Below are positions 10,584 through 22,973 of a DNA stretch of 64,000 nucleotides, piece after piece (the stretch's first letter is position 1; each line of letters starts with the position of its first letter). Source of the DNA: Sequoia sempervirens (taxonomy: Eukaryota; Streptophyta; Pinopsida; Cupressales; Cupressaceae). Under the pieces are notes generated by a model. That model made no database searches. It was not told where the DNA came from and saw nothing but the letters and a program-made list of their open reading frames with translations. Location of the stretch: the NCBI GenBank assembly GCA_007258455.2, contig VDFB02196175.1, positions 22,980 through 86,979 of the forward strand. The letters run 5' to 3'. Both the position numbers and the translations under genes were made by a program.

Positions 10584-10931
10584 GACATCACAAACGTAAT
10601 AGAAGTGGTACAAACCATGTAACCAAAAACTAAAACTCTTAAATCATATCATAGTGTATTATAGTGTACCATATGATACTTTAGGTAGGTAATTTTTGAT
10701 GTCAAGAAAATTTAGTTGTAGAAACATAATCAGGGAGAAAAGGGTGATAAATGACTAAAACATGACTACAGTAATTAATGAGTTTCCCTAGAAAACATAT
10801 AAAATAACCTTGCCCCACCTTTACACTAACTTAGATTTTTTGTGCTCTCATGACAATCATTCACTTCATCATATTTAACTCTTCTGCAAACCCTAGTTAC
10901 CATTCCCTAACTCAAATAGTAGCTTGAAATC

Positions 10932-12190
10932 ATGGTCGCCCCTACTCCTATTACTATCATTGACAAACCATGCCCCAACTACAAGAAATTCCCCTACAAG
11001 GCGATGGTTGTAGATCTAGAGGGTGCATTTTCAATAGTTTCAAACAATGTTATCTACATAGAAGATGTAAGGAAATACATCCATGCACCTTTGGCATAAA
11101 TTGAGCATTCAAAGTTTGAGTTGACGAAAACCCTACTGCAACTTGGAACCAACTCATATCTTCCTAAGCACAACTAAATCATATAGAAGAAGCTATATGT
11201 ATGGAAGGAATTCCCATATTTTTCCAAGGAGGAGGAATGGATCTGCTTGGTGTTCAACAAGATACAACCTTTACCTTGACAAACCCTACCACATCACAAA
11301 AGAGGCCATCCAGGCCACTATCTGGTTGCTAGCAGAAGGGGAAATTCCACCAAATAAGGGTATCAAGAACACCAAAGTCACCAAGCTCACTGGTGCGACT
11401 TTCGATGAAAGAAGTCTAGATATCAACAACATCACCAAACTCAGGGTGAAATATGCCACCAAGGTGATTGCATATGAAGTGTACTATACAAATCGGGAAG
11501 GGTTTGTCATTGACATTTCCATCCACACCACCTATTAGATGGTTGTCCAAGGAAATAAATTTGATCTATGTGAAGTACTCAGAAAGGATCTCCTAAAGAA
11601 TGCAACTCGAATAAAGACCTCATAATACAATTTTTGGTATGGTACCCTTCTCATGTATCTCACATTTTATTTTATGAACTAGCTCCCTCTATTTTTCGGA
11701 AAAGTATGGGACACAACCAAATTGGTGCCACACAAATTCAAGATTATATAAAAGGGTTTCTATCTAAACCGACATATACTTAGGTGTTTGGTGGGTTCTT
11801 CAAAATGTTTCAAAAAAAAAGTAGGAACAATTGAGTCTCTCAGAATATGGTACAAAAGTACCTAGACTCCATTATATTTTTGGTAGAAAAATATTTCACC
11901 ATGATAGAGGCGATAGAACATCAAACTCCATGGATTCCTCCATTACAATACGAGATTATATATGTAGAAGTGCAGTCCTATGTCACTCGTTGCTCAATCT
12001 TCCAAAGGATCCTAAGGAAAAAAGATACCCCACTACAAAGGAATACATGGATTTTGTAGCCAAGGAGAAAGTTGTAGAACAACACAAGGGGAAGGAACAA
12101 GAAAACATATAATTGAATTATACAAAGGAACACAAAGTAGCACCCAAATATACTCCTAGAAGGTCTAGAAGATTGTAGATAGAACTCCAT
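10932..12190 (+). pseudogene. Extra ORF in env position of the gypsy element
   Basis: Starts at ATG 10932, with an open run to a TAA near 11098. In shifted frames follow the 131-codon stretch at 11143-11538 (PYHITKEAIQATIWLLAEGE; KVTKLTGATFDERSLDINN) and pieces to 12190. The protein is not a protease, RT or integrase. The 'IT.EaI...t.L..eGe.P' pattern recalls the putative plant transposon protein found in the env-like region of Athila-type elements, and faintly recalls LINE ORF3 at 32423-33380 and 36313-37736. No transmembrane segment was convincing. Function unknown. Confidence 0.5.
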
Positions 12191-12808
12191 TTTTCACAAA
12201 AACTGACAGCACCTAATCGAGGAAGACAAAGTTAGAAAACACACTAGAAAAATCCCCCCCCAAAAAAGAAGCAATAAAGGCCCTCTTATAGATGAGCGTA
12301 AAGAAGAAAAAGGAAAGAAAGAAATAAAAAGAAAGGAGAGATATAACCTTAATCAAATATTGAGGAAGAAAATGAGATAAAACCAGAGACATCCTCCATA
12401 CTGGGAAGCCCACCAGTACAATTTTTAGACGAAGACTGGTTATACAGTGCCTTGTTCAAGTACAAAATTTTCTCCAAAACATTACAAACATACTCCAAGA
12501 TGCCCCTATCAAAAATCAGACCATGGAAAGAGCATTGGTTTGATATATGGTAGCATCACATATTACCTTGGAAGAGTTTATGAGTAGGTTACTAAATCAA
12601 ATTGTTGTCGCACTCAAACTTCGAAGAGAAAAAGCAATTGGAGAAGAAGGATAAATTATGGGAACTAGCTATCCAAATAGTTGTACCTTCACTCATAGAT
12701 CTAAAGAAGGAAAAGATAAAGGAGTTACAAACAAGATAACTCTAAACTAAGCAACGCTTAGATAAGCTCATTATAGAAAAATAGGAGATTACACAAAAGG
12801 TACAAGGG
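12191..12808 (+). other. Gypsy internal region left of the solo LTR
   Basis: Decayed Lys/Glu-rich coding-like sequence in several frames, probably the continuation of the extra ORF. No domain recognised. Confidence 0.4.
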
Positions 12809-14403
12809 TGTGTTGCAAAAAACTCTATAATTGGACATTTTTACACTCATTTGAGTCTTCCTTATGGATTTTGGCTTGATTTTTCCTAGATTTAATGTTG
12901 TAATGTGGCAAACACATTCACATTAGGTCTTTAACCCTTGTGAATCATTAAGAATTCTAGGATGTCTTGTAAAAGTGTTGTAACCCACTTTCACACTTTT
13001 CTAGGACCCTTTTATTATAATTCACTTAAATAACCTCTTTTTATCACTTACCAAGTCTTATTTCAAAGTGTTGTAAAGAGTTGTAACAAACTCTCATGCT
13101 TTTCTAGGCTTGTCATCACTAATTTGACCCTTTCTTATGTTTAAATGACCCCTTAATACACTTTTCGACCCTACTTAAGTGTATTTTTGAGAATAATCTC
13201 GTTAAACATCATTAAATACACTTTAATTTTTGACACCCAGTAAAATTTCCTTGGTGGGACCAAGTCGCCACCTGGGGCGACTTAGTCCCACTAGGCAGAA
13301 AAATCAAAATTATTTTAAATTTCTGGTGGGACATTATTCTCTTAACCTTAAGGTCGGCCTGTGATGTGTTATTTTCATGAAATTTTGTAAAATCAAGTAT
13401 AAATAAAGGGTTTTCCTCTCATTTTTACCCCTCATTCATCTAATACATTCATTCATACATTAGCATGCATACATTCATAATTCTCAAGCATCCATTGGAG
13501 CATCTACTTGCATAACTTCAAATTTATACATCAAGGGTTTGGTGAGTTGTAGCATTTCATGTTGTTCATTCATCATCCTCTTTCTATTTCATTTCATTTT
13601 CAAGGGTTTGATTACCAAATTGGGGTTTGACCAAGGCAAACCCCTATTCACTAACCCTTAACCCTTTTTCCCCTCTTTGCATGTTTGTTTTGCAAGTCTT
13701 GTATGCATATTTATCAAAGAGAAAGGTGATAAAAGGTGTTGTCAATCCATCAAATTCGTTCAAGTCAAAAAATCCCTAAGTGAAGCTTGGAGACCTCTTT
13801 CAGCCCAATTTCTACAGTTTCAAAACTAGACACCTGTCAAGAAGAGAAGTGCAGACCGAGAGCTACAAATTCCTATCCCAAGTTTCTCAAGATTCACAGT
13901 TGGACTAAGTCACCATTAGTGGAAAATTAGTCCCATTTCCATGCCTTAAAAATGATTTTTGCATTTCTGGATACCCATTTGGCTGAAACCTGTTTCGATA
14001 GAATCTCCCCGAAATAGGACTAAGTCGCCCAGCTTGGTGTAAGTGTCCCAGTTGGCTTCAACAAAAAATTCCATAGGATTCCAGAGCCTCTCTACATCAC
14101 ATTCTAGTTTCCAGGTGCACCTCTCCAATCTCATTCATTTATGTTATTGTTTATTTGCATTCTTAGGTCATTTCTGCATATCACAATGTGTTTTCAAACA
14201 ACTTGCATTTCTTAGGTTTTGCATTAATAATTCATCTCCTTTTTCAGTTCTTTGCATTTAGAGCATTGAATTTAAACATATTTTAATCATATTAGCTCAT
14301 TAGTATTTAGTAAACCCCCAAGTTTTTATGGGATACCTTTCTCCTTTTAGGTGAAAAACCCTAAAAGTGCAAGAGAGAAGCCCCTACAAAAATTTGTGGT
14401 TCA
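12809..14403 (+). mobile_element. Solo LTR (about 1.6 kb) nested in the gypsy element
   Basis: Begins TGTGTTGCAAAAA and ends TTTGTGGTTCA (TG...CA), flanked by the 5-bp direct repeat AAGGG at 12804-12808 and 14404-14408. A TATA box (TATAAATAAAGG) lies near 13399, placing U3 at about 590 bp. Collinear gypsy-internal sequence resumes on the right. It has no internal coding region, so recombination between two LTRs most likely removed the body. The family is not identified; a gypsy origin is likely from the length. Confidence 0.75.
13396..13410 (+). promoter_or_regulatory. TATA box of the solo LTR
   Basis: AGTATAAATAAAGGG sits in the middle of the solo LTR at the position expected for the U3/R junction. 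Confidence 0.55.
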
Positions 14404-15467
14404 AAGGGAAAATCACATAGACTACTACAAAAGTATATAAACAAATGCACAAGGAAGAATCAAAATATGATACTTATTCAATACAAACTCCTCCTCCTCA
14501 AATAGATGTACCCTTATCTTCAACACCTTCTCTGATGCAACCCATAAATAATTTCTTGGTGAAGCAGCAACACAACAAACAGTAGCATATTCCCAATTAC
14601 TTCAACTACCAATGATGGGAATACAAGTGAATATAGGGAACATCTTACCTCTACAAATTTTCTAATTAGGGGATATTTCATCAGACAAATGGAGATAAAA
14701 TCATAAAATAATGTGTAGAAAGTGTTGAACACATAGAGGAGATGATCAAGGAAATTCAAGGAAAATTTCCTCAGTTGAAGGAAGAATCTACTTAGGCACC
14801 TTCGACACATCTAAAAATTCTTATAGATGAAATCTTACAAGACCCCAACCTACAAAAGGATAAGATCGAATAGGAGGTACATGCATAATTCCAAAAGAAA
14901 AAGATGGATGAAATCTAGAACAAATGTACTACTGTTTGGTCATAATTAGAGAATCATCTTAGCACAATCAAAGGCACAATTGAGGAAATCAACCAGATGT
15001 TCCAGTATTTCCTACAGTGGCCTATCATTGTAGCTTCCATCAAAGCTCAGATAGACACCTTGGAGACCCAAATTTTACATAGCTCACAATGCTATGATGA
15101 CACTAAAGACATAGATGGGAGTATCCGAGTGCATATTGAAGGCCTCCATGATAAGTATCAACAACTACAAAATTAGAGGGATAAGATCCGACAACAGTTT
15201 CGTCGAATTAGAGAATTTTTCAATCTACGATTGACCCATATTTCCAATATTATCCATGAGGCTCAAGAATTTTCCTAAAGCATTCAAATCCCCACCACTT
15301 TCAAAAGTAGAAAAATAACTAGTCCAACTTCATATTCACGTCAATTAGCTATGGTTGGCAAAGAAACAATGGGATGAACACCTTCCTACACTCCAAGGTA
15401 CATATTCATACATTTTTCTAGCAAAGAAAAGTTGACTTGAGGACAAGTCAAGGTTTTGAATAGGGGA
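14404..15467 (+). pseudogene. Gypsy 3' coding remnant (coiled-coil-like) and end of internal region
   Basis: One frame reads long heptad-like Ile/Leu/Gln/Lys sequence (KGTIEEINQMFQYFL; RVHIEGLHDKYQQLQN; RDKIRQQFRRIREFF), broken by stops, several of them TAG where CAG fits. It ends with a short Lys-rich tail, then GAGGACAAGTCAAGG and the purine tract AATAGGGGATGA before the LTR. It is probably the C-terminal half of the env-position ORF. Confidence 0.5.
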
Positions 15468-15931
15468 TGATGCTAATCAAAAAATAGTGTACAAAAACTG
15501 GTCCAAAGATACACAATATCTAATAAAAAAGAATATTTTGGAACATGAGCTTAGGAAGATAAAATGTACTCTATGGATACTATCTAAGGGCCAAGTCCCC
15601 TATTGTAACTATAATTATATAGAAAGATCTATTCACTAGTAGCGTAGAAAAATATATGAGAATAGAGTGATAAAATGAGGAAGATATAGAGCATTGACTA
15701 TAACAAAGATAAAAGGAATGTAATGAATGATTATATAATAAACATAAAGAAATATGAATTTTGGTCTATCTTGCATGTATGTTATTCTATTCTGATTTAC
15801 AACTAATCTTGGATCCAAAATAATTTCTTGTGTTACCTCAATAGGACCAACTTTGGGGTTAAAGACTACAACTAGCAGAGATCCTTTGGGTATAAAACTT
15901 CAGTTTGTATCCCTTAGATTTCTTGCTAACA
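15468..15931 (+). repeat. Gypsy 3' LTR
   Basis: Begins TGATGCTAATC directly after the tract TAGGGGA and ends TTGCTAACA. The last 380 bp match 6321-6700. About 464 bp long. Confidence 0.8.
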
Positions 15932-16465
15932 TGACCGAACAATAGTGGTTAATTTTAGGTATCTATAAGCAACAGACATGGCATAATAAAAAAGTCCTAA
16001 ATATAAATGTCACAAAGAAAAAGGAAGAAGTGACATGAATGATGCAACATATGTTCACTTGTGTCGATATGAACCACTTAAAGTATCTTCATACCATCCA
16101 CATATTAATTAGGAACATAGTAACATAAAAATAAAACAAAGAAAAGGAATATAAAAATAATAAAAATAAAAGAAAATGATTACAATTGAACAATGGCTAT
16201 GTCTTTTGGGTCAATAATTGGGCTATAATGAAAGAACTAACACTATGATATGTAGCACATGAACTATGTTGACAAGGTGACATGCATAAAAGGTAGAAAG
16301 ATAAAGATAACATACCTTAAAATTTAGGATTCAATTTCACCAACTGAAAATTGTTGTCTAGTTCATTTTGGCTAACACTCCAAAATTTGATCTTTTTCCA
16401 TCTTCTTTTATATTCAATATTCAATTCTATAACAATCTAATAGAATTTATAAAAATCATGAAAAC
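15932..16465. other. Intergenic spacer between gypsy and copia-1
   Basis: AT-rich with no reading frame or repeat recognised. Confidence 0.6.
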
Positions 16466-16938
16466 TGTTGGTGTAATTAAAAGTGTTGTACCTTGTCCTA
16501 GGTCATGATTACACCTTAGTTAAGTTTACTTAGGGACCACATAGGAGGTAGTTGGAGAATTTCCACTTTTGGTGGACTTATCATGTTAATCACATCCACC
16601 TTTCGTGGATATATCATGTGATTACCTCTCCACCTTTTGTGGGTGATCCACCATTTGTGGTGATTATCACATTATCATTTTTCCACTTTAGGTAGAGTGG
16701 TAGCTTTTCACAGTTGTCTCATGTCATAAGATTACGACACTTGTCATAATATTATTCCCTTCTATGTTCTCACCTTGGATATATAACCAAGGGGTCTCCT
16801 ATGTACTTTTGCACATTCTACTTGCATCATTGGTAGAATATAGTTTATTCTTGTCATATTGTTTCTATCTTTCTTATTCTTTTGCTTTCTATTAGGCCTC
16901 TAGATCTTGGGTGGCTACCTTCATAGCCAATTCTTACA
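16466..16938 (+). repeat. Copia-1 5' LTR
   Basis: TGTTGGTGTAATT...CCAATTCTTACA, matched by 24446-24925. Contains local repeats of a 'CACTTTTGGTGGA / CCACCTTTTGTGG' theme (16560-16700), which can fold on itself. Confidence 0.93.
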
Positions 16939-16950
16939 TGGTATCAGAGC
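16939..16950 (+). other. Primer-binding site (tRNA-iMet type)
   Basis: TGGTATCAGAGC starts at the first base after the LTR. It matches the 3' end of plant initiator tRNA-Met, the usual minus-strand primer of copia elements. Confidence 0.92.
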
Positions 16951-18549
16951 TATTAGAGTGCCTTTGGATTGTCATTTTGGGGATATCTTGAGTGCAATCT
17001 TGTATTTTCTTGATAGAAATACTAGATTTTGGGGGGGTTCCATTTTTGGCCTTGCATTGCAAGTGCATTTTGGGAGCTTGTTGCATCAAATCTAAGCTCA
17101 CCATTACGTCTGAAGTGTTTGAGATAGTAAGATTTTCCTTTTGTTTCATCCCAATTGGACATTGGAGGCCAAATCTACAAGGGTTTGAAGATTGGAAGTG
17201 GTTGCCAGATCTAGGAGCTAGCTACCATTTCAGAGCATTTTCAACCAAAAAGGACATCGCCATCTTGTTTAGAAGGGCCAAAAACTCCTAAATCAACTGC
17301 CAAATCGTTGAATTTGGACAAAGTTGTCCATCAAGAAAAAAAATTGTTGACCTAGCCGTATGGCCCAACCATCATTACTGCAGTACAATTTTTTATTTTT
17401 GCAAAAAAAAATATTTTCTGCGACAAATTTTTTTTTGTAAAAAATTCAAAAAAAAATCAATTTTTTTTTATTATTCGTAGATTTGTAATCAAAAGTTTTT
17501 TTTGTAAAAAAAATAAAAATTTACAGTCCTGAGAGTACCTGCGGACAGTCCGCAGAGTACTCGATTACCATCTGCAGGTACCAGGCCTGTTTGTGACAGC
17601 CATGTGGCGTGACATTTTGCTGCCATGCAGCCCCCTCTTTACCAGCAGGTGGTCAGCTAAAATACCTACATCCTCTTTTTTAAAAATTTGACAGCTGATA
17701 AATAAAACAACGATCAACAAAAAAAACCTAGCGACGAAAAAGTCAAAGATTCCCTACAGATTCTTCAAAAGATTCTGGCAGACGGAGAGGAATATTCAGT
17801 CAAAATATTCCTACAGAAGTTGACACCGACCTTGACGGGCAAGAGATCGTCAAATTTAAGCTCTGATGTTGATGACATCAGCACTGCGTCATCCCACTTT
17901 TTGAAAAATCAGACCCCCTTCTCATTTGAGTTTTTGATTTTGTAGTTCATCTTCAAAGGCTCATATCTTGGCCATTTTGAGGCCTTTTTTGGTGCAATTT
18001 TTTTTTATTTGGGCTAATTTTTGTGCTCTACGCAATGGTGTAATTGGTTTATGATTTTATGCTTGAATTTTCTAGAAAATTTAATTTTTCACAGGTGTTG
18101 CTGAGTTGTCGCCATTTTTGCAACTTTCGGGGCTCCGTTTAGGTTCATACAAATTCCTTTTCAAGTGCAATTTTTAAAAAAGTGCATGATTTTTTCTAAA
18201 CTTCATAGTGGTGCTATCAATTTGTAGTGATTTTGATAAAAAAAATTACTTTCAACATATGGTCTATTTTGGCCCATTTTGGCATTTGTAAAGCTAATAT
18301 CTCAGTTTGGTCTTTTGTATCAATGATTTGAGTTTGTTGTAGCCTACTAAAGGCATTTGTAAAACATTGAAAATTATAAGTCCACTTTGCTTGGCTTGCA
18401 AGTGGTCATTATACACGCACTAAGTATAAAGTGCCATATCATCTTTTTTTTTTTGGGGGGGGGGGGTTTCTTTGATTGAGTGAATTTGTGGGGGTGTCTT
18501 GTGTGATTGTGCCTCTCTCTCTATCTTGTTCTCTTTAATTTTTTCTGCT
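16951..18549 (+). other. Copia-1 untranslated leader
   Basis: About 1.6 kb between the PBS and gag ATG, long for a copia element. It contains poly-T/poly-A runs (17380-17520), the 17534-17561 hairpin and a G10 run near 18457-18466. No frame of known family was seen. Confidence 0.6.
17534..17561 (+). other. Strong hairpin in the copia-1 leader
   Basis: AGTAC-CTGCGGA-CAG-TCCGCAG-a-GTACT: a 7-bp perfect stem with a 3-nt loop, extended by 5 more pairs across one bulged base. It lies in the untranslated leader between PBS and gag, where retroelements keep packaging or dimerisation signals; that role is speculative. Confidence 0.6.
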
Positions 18550-19461
18550 ATGGGTTCTCCTAAGTTTCCTTTGTTAACTCCACATAACTAGGCTTCTTGG
18601 AAAATTGATGCTTGGAGTAAGTTAATGGAAAAATGATTAACTCATTATATTGATGGAACTATTGTTGCACCATCTGATCTTAAAGCTGATCCTATTGCTC
18701 ATATGGATTGGCTCACTAAAAATACTACGGCTCTTGGAAATTTGAGGAAATATGTATCAAAAGATCTCATCTTTCAAATTGAAAAGTGTAAAACAATCAA
18801 AGAGGCTTGGGAAAAGTTTGGTCAATTGTATGGCCAAGTTGATGAGATTAGAGGTTATCAACTTGACAATGATCTCACAATGTTAGATCCCAAGAATTTT
18901 GATACAATCCAAGATTCTCACTAAGGAAAATGAGCTAAGAACACAACTTAAGGATTGTAGCATTGACAAGAAGGATGCACAGTTGGTCTACAATTTGTTG
19001 GGAAAGCTTCCATTAGAATATGAAACATTTATTTCTAGCTTCCAAACCCATCGCTTGATAGTGGGTAGTTCTTTCACTATGCCATCATTTGATGCATTTA
19101 CAAAAAAATTGATGTTAGAGGAAGCAAAGTTGATAAGCATGGGGATTTTCAAGTCTTCAAAGTCTAAAGCTTTGGTGGCTAATCAAGGGAATCAAGGGAC
19201 TCAAGGAAAGGGTTCCAACAAGAAGCAGAAGCAGTCTAAGCCAAAGAAACAACAAGATAAAGCACAATCATCCTCTCCACAACAAGGGAATTCTTCATTT
19301 TCTCCCAAGAAGGGAAATTCAAGCAAGGAGAGACCAACTTGTTCATATTGCAAGAGAGTTGGCCATGATGAGCATCATTGCCACACTAAGCAAATTGATG
19401 AGTTGAAAAACATCATCAAGAAGAACAACATCAATTTTCCATCTACCTATAAGAAGGATTA
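18550..19461 (+). pseudogene. Copia-1 gag, broken
   Basis: ATG at 18550 opens a UBN2/copia-gag-type protein (MGSPKFPLLTP; KEAWEKFGQLYGQ). Two stops occur early (TAG after PHN, TGA after MEK), and a frameshift lies near 18900. From 18899 the frame is open for 187 codons: LVYNLLGKLPLEYETFISS, a Lys/Gln/Ser linker, and an intact zinc knuckle CSYCKRVGHDEHHC (C-x2-C-x4-H-x4-C). It ends at a TAA at 19460-19462, in frame with pol. Gag would form the particle and bind element RNA. Confidence 0.85.
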
Positions 19462-19462
19462 A

Positions 19463-21082
19463 TCTCCTTCCACTTCCTCACAATCAAAAGGAAAAGGGAA
19501 AGCATTTTTGGCTACTATAGGTTCTTCACAACAATGGATACTTGACTCAGGTGCTACTCATCACATGGGTTCTACGAGGCAGCAGTTTTCTTCTTTGGAG
19601 CCATCTAAGGTACCTCACATATTCATAGGAGATGAGACTCAAGTGGAAGTTGAAGGAAAAGGTTCAGTTGTCATGGATGATGGAACATTTGAGAATGTTC
19701 TCAATGTTCCTAACTTGAGTGCCAATCTTCTTTCAATCTACCAAATCACTCACTTTGGAGATGGAAAGAAAGTTGAGTTTCTACTAGATTCAGTTGTGGT
19801 TAAAGAACTTAAGGATGATTCCTTGGTTGCAGTGGGACAAGCCAATCACAACACATGGATTTACTCATTCTCCCACTTTGTGCCTAAGTCTCCTTCTACA
19901 ACCTTGCTCACTCAATCAAATTCAGAAAGTAAGCTATGGCATGAGCAGTTTGGACATCTCAATTACCGCTATCTTCAACAACTTAGCTCAAAGGAAATGG
20001 TTAAAAGACTCCCTCAAATCAGCTTTTTTGAAGATGTATGTTCAGGTTGTTCCTTGGGTAAGCATCCAAAAGAGAAGTTTGACAAAGGGAAGTCTTGGAG
20101 AGCTTTGGAAGTTATTCAATTGGTTCACAGTGATGTAGCAAGTCCATTTCCAGTGCCATCATTTAGCAAGGCCTACTATGTCCTCACCTTCATTGATGAC
20201 TACTCCCGCTTCACATGGGTCTATTTCCTTGTTCACAAGAGTGAAGTGTTTAACAAATTTATAGACTTCAAGGCTCATGTTGAGAAGCAATCAAGGAATC
20301 AAGTCAAGATTCTCCGCACAGACAATGGAAGGGAATATGTGAATAATAGACTTGAGGAATTTTGTACTCTTGAGGGGATTGATCTTCAGCATTCAGTTGC
20401 CTACACTTCACAGCAGAATGGTGTTGCTAAAAGGAAGAATAGGACCCTTAAGGAGATGGCTAGCTACATGATTCATGCTCATTCTCTTGGTCCTCAATTT
20501 TGGGTAGAAGCTATCAGTTGTGCCACATACATCCAAAATCAAGTTCCCCATAAGGCTTTAAAGGGTATGACTCCTTTTGAGGCTTGGTGTGGTAAAAAAC
20601 CAGTTGTGAGACACTTCAGAGTTTTTGGTTGTCCAACTTGGGCACACATACCTCTAGAGAAGTGCAAGGAATTAGAACCTCAGAGTAGGCCTTGCATCTT
20701 TGTTGGATATATTGAAGTTGTTAAGGCATATAGACTTTTGGATCCAGAGACACATGATCTATTCATTGAGAGGAGTGTTCACTTTGAGGAAGGCTCTCCT
20801 AACTTGGCCTCTAATCCTCCTCTTCGTTCCTTCATAGTGGAAAGTGATGATAGTGACTCAGATGATGATTCTCCCTCAACTCTAACTCGCAGGATCACAC
20901 GTTCGCAGGGTCCACTTGCAGTTGAGGAGCTTTGTCCTTCATCTCCTACTAGACCTCGTTGGGCTCGACAAACTCTTGAGTTAGTAGGTTCTCTTGTTGG
21001 GGATCCTTCAAATACTCGAAGGACTCAGTCACAACATCAAGATTTTCCACATACTTTTATTGCTAGTGCTTCTGATCCATAG
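19463..21082 (+). pseudogene. Copia-1 pol, part 1: protease and integrase
   Basis: Open for over 520 codons. The protease active-site motif DSGATHHM is intact near 19540. The integrase zinc-binding HHCC region (WHEQFGHLN ... CSGCSLGK) is at about 19935-20065. The core has its first Asp in VHSD, second in TDNG, and NGVAKRKNRT where copia integrases have NGVAERKNRT, so the catalytic Glu of the DDE triad is Lys. The C-terminal part carries GCPTWAHIP and a Ser/Asp-rich linker with SDDSDSDDDS. A stop at about 21080 separates it from RT. Confidence 0.88.
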
Positions 21083-22357
21083 TCCTTCAAGGAAGCATCA
21101 GGAGTTCCAAAGTGGGATTCAACAATGGAGGAAGAGTATAGTTCCTTGATGAGGAACCACACATGGGATTTATCTCCTCTCCTTAAGGGGAGAAAGATGG
21201 TTTGATGTAAGTGGATCTATCAAGCCAAGTATGCAATGGATGGAAGTGTGGATAAATACAAGGCTCAACTTATGGAAAAAGGTTTCTCATAGGTTCCAAG
21301 TATTGATTATATAGAGACCTTTGCACCCGTTGCTCAAATGAACTCCATTCGCTTGACACTTGCTATTGCTACAACTCATGGTTGGGATGTACATCAGATG
21401 GATGTGAAGAGTGCATTTCTTCACGAGGATCTTCATGAGGATATTTACTTGGAGCAGCTGCAAGGATTCATACAAGATTCTTCTTTGGTTTGCAGATTGA
21501 GGAAGTCTATCTATGGCCTCAAACAGGTCCCTAGGGATTGGTATGCCAAGATGGATTCCTTTCTTCTCTTAGCAGAATTCACCAGGTGTCATTCAGATTC
21601 GAATGTCTACATTTTGTGATAAGATGACTCTCATTTGCTACTTGTGCTCTTTGTTGATGACTTGATCATTAGAGGAAGTACCTCATCCATCATTGGCAGT
21701 GTCAAATCTACTTTGCAGGACAAATTTGCTATGACTGACTTGGGCCTTTTGCATTATTTTCTTGGGATTGAGATCACATAGTCAACTTCTAGGATCTCTC
21801 TTTCTTAGCCCAAGTATGCTCTTGATCTTCTAGCTCGGTTTCACATGGCTGATTGTAAGCTTGCTTTGACTCCCTTTCTTTCAAGAGTTAAGCTAGAGGC
21901 TAAGTGTTCTACTCCAATTGTTGATGCCACTTTGTATCATCAGCTTGTTGGGAGTTTCATCTACTTGAATCACACATGCCCTGATATATCCTTTGTAGTT
22001 GGCATGGTTTCACGCTTTATGTAGGAACCACATGAGCTTCATTGGAAAGCGGCCAAACACATCTTGCATTACATACAAGGTACACATCATCATGGGATTC
22101 ACTATGCAACAGGTACAAGACTTACCTTGGTGGGATATACAGATTCTGATTGGGTTGGTGATCTTGATGATCGTAAGTCCACTTCTAGCTACAACTTTCA
22201 TCTTGGTTCTGGCCCCATTTGTTGGCAGAGTAAGAAGCAACATGCTATTGCTCTTTCTTCGACTGAGGCTGAGTATCAAGGGGTTGTTAATGCCACTATT
22301 AAGGCTATTTGGCTTCAGAATATTCTCATTGAGTTTGGCTTCACTATTCTACGTCTT
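21083..22357 (+). pseudogene. Copia-1 pol, part 2: reverse transcriptase and RNase H
   Basis: RVT_2-type RT: MDVKSAFLHEDLHEDIYLEQ near 21400, SIYGLKQVPRDWYAKMDSF near 21510, and the catalytic FVDD motif (LFVDDLI) near 21650. RNase H begins near 22130 with TDSDWVGDLDDRKSTSSY and ALSSTEAEYQGV. At least six in-frame stops break it; several are TAG where copia proteins have Gln, others TGA where Arg is usual. The frame is cut at 22357 by a solo LTR and resumes after 23910. Confidence 0.88.
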
Positions 22358-22973
22358 TGATCTAGGGGATATTTTTAACTAAAAATTGAAGTGTCTCCAA
22401 TACTCCAGATTTCAACACCATTAGAAAGAGATCAATGCCCTGATTCTAGCACAACTTGAATGGAGTGAAAAGGAGTCCATTTTCTCAAGTTATGACCAAT
22501 AAAACTTTGGGTCAAATTGCCATCAGGGGTCGTCCAAGAAGCAAAAAAAATGATTGTCTCAGAAATTGACGGAAGCGACGTCAAATCGAAGGGCTTGTTG
22601 AGACAATTCTGACAATGTTCATTTCATCGAAATATGACGTTGTATGCTTTAGATATGGGCAGCCAAAGTTCAGTTGACTTTATGGTACAATGGGTGACGT
22701 CAGCATGCTGACGCGTTAGTCTGTACTATACGGAATCCAATGTGGAAAAACCAGGGCATGACACGTGGCCATTGAGTCATCTATACGGACCAGTGATATG
22801 CTAACACGTGTCCATCCGTATGACAAGTCATCAGTCTTGTCAATGGTCTAGTCGGTATACAAGCTTGCCTTGTAAGCACTGATGTGTCTTCGGTGGTGAA
22901 TAGAATGCTGACACGTGGCTCTGTCTTTGGGGGCTGAATTTTTTAGTTAGTTTGTTAGCAAAATTTATCGGCC

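Larger units (their letters stand above)
6320..15931 (+). mobile_element. Ty3/gypsy retrotransposon, degenerate, with an extra ORF in env position
   Basis: Bounded by a partial 5' LTR (6321-6700) and a complete 3' LTR (about 15468-15931). The order is LTR, gag with CCHC knuckles, protease, N-terminal edge of RT, an extra ORF, then a purine tract and LTR. RT core, RNase H and integrase are missing: only about 350 bp separate the RT edge from the extra ORF, indicating a deletion of several kb. The two LTRs differ at about 44 of 380 positions by hand count, so the insertion is old. It is interrupted by a CACTA element on the left and a solo LTR at 12809-14403. Confidence 0.75.

Noticed and set aside
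10932..12190. A genuine retroviral-type envelope gene
   Set aside because: No signal peptide, furin-like site or clear transmembrane segment; only its position resembles env.
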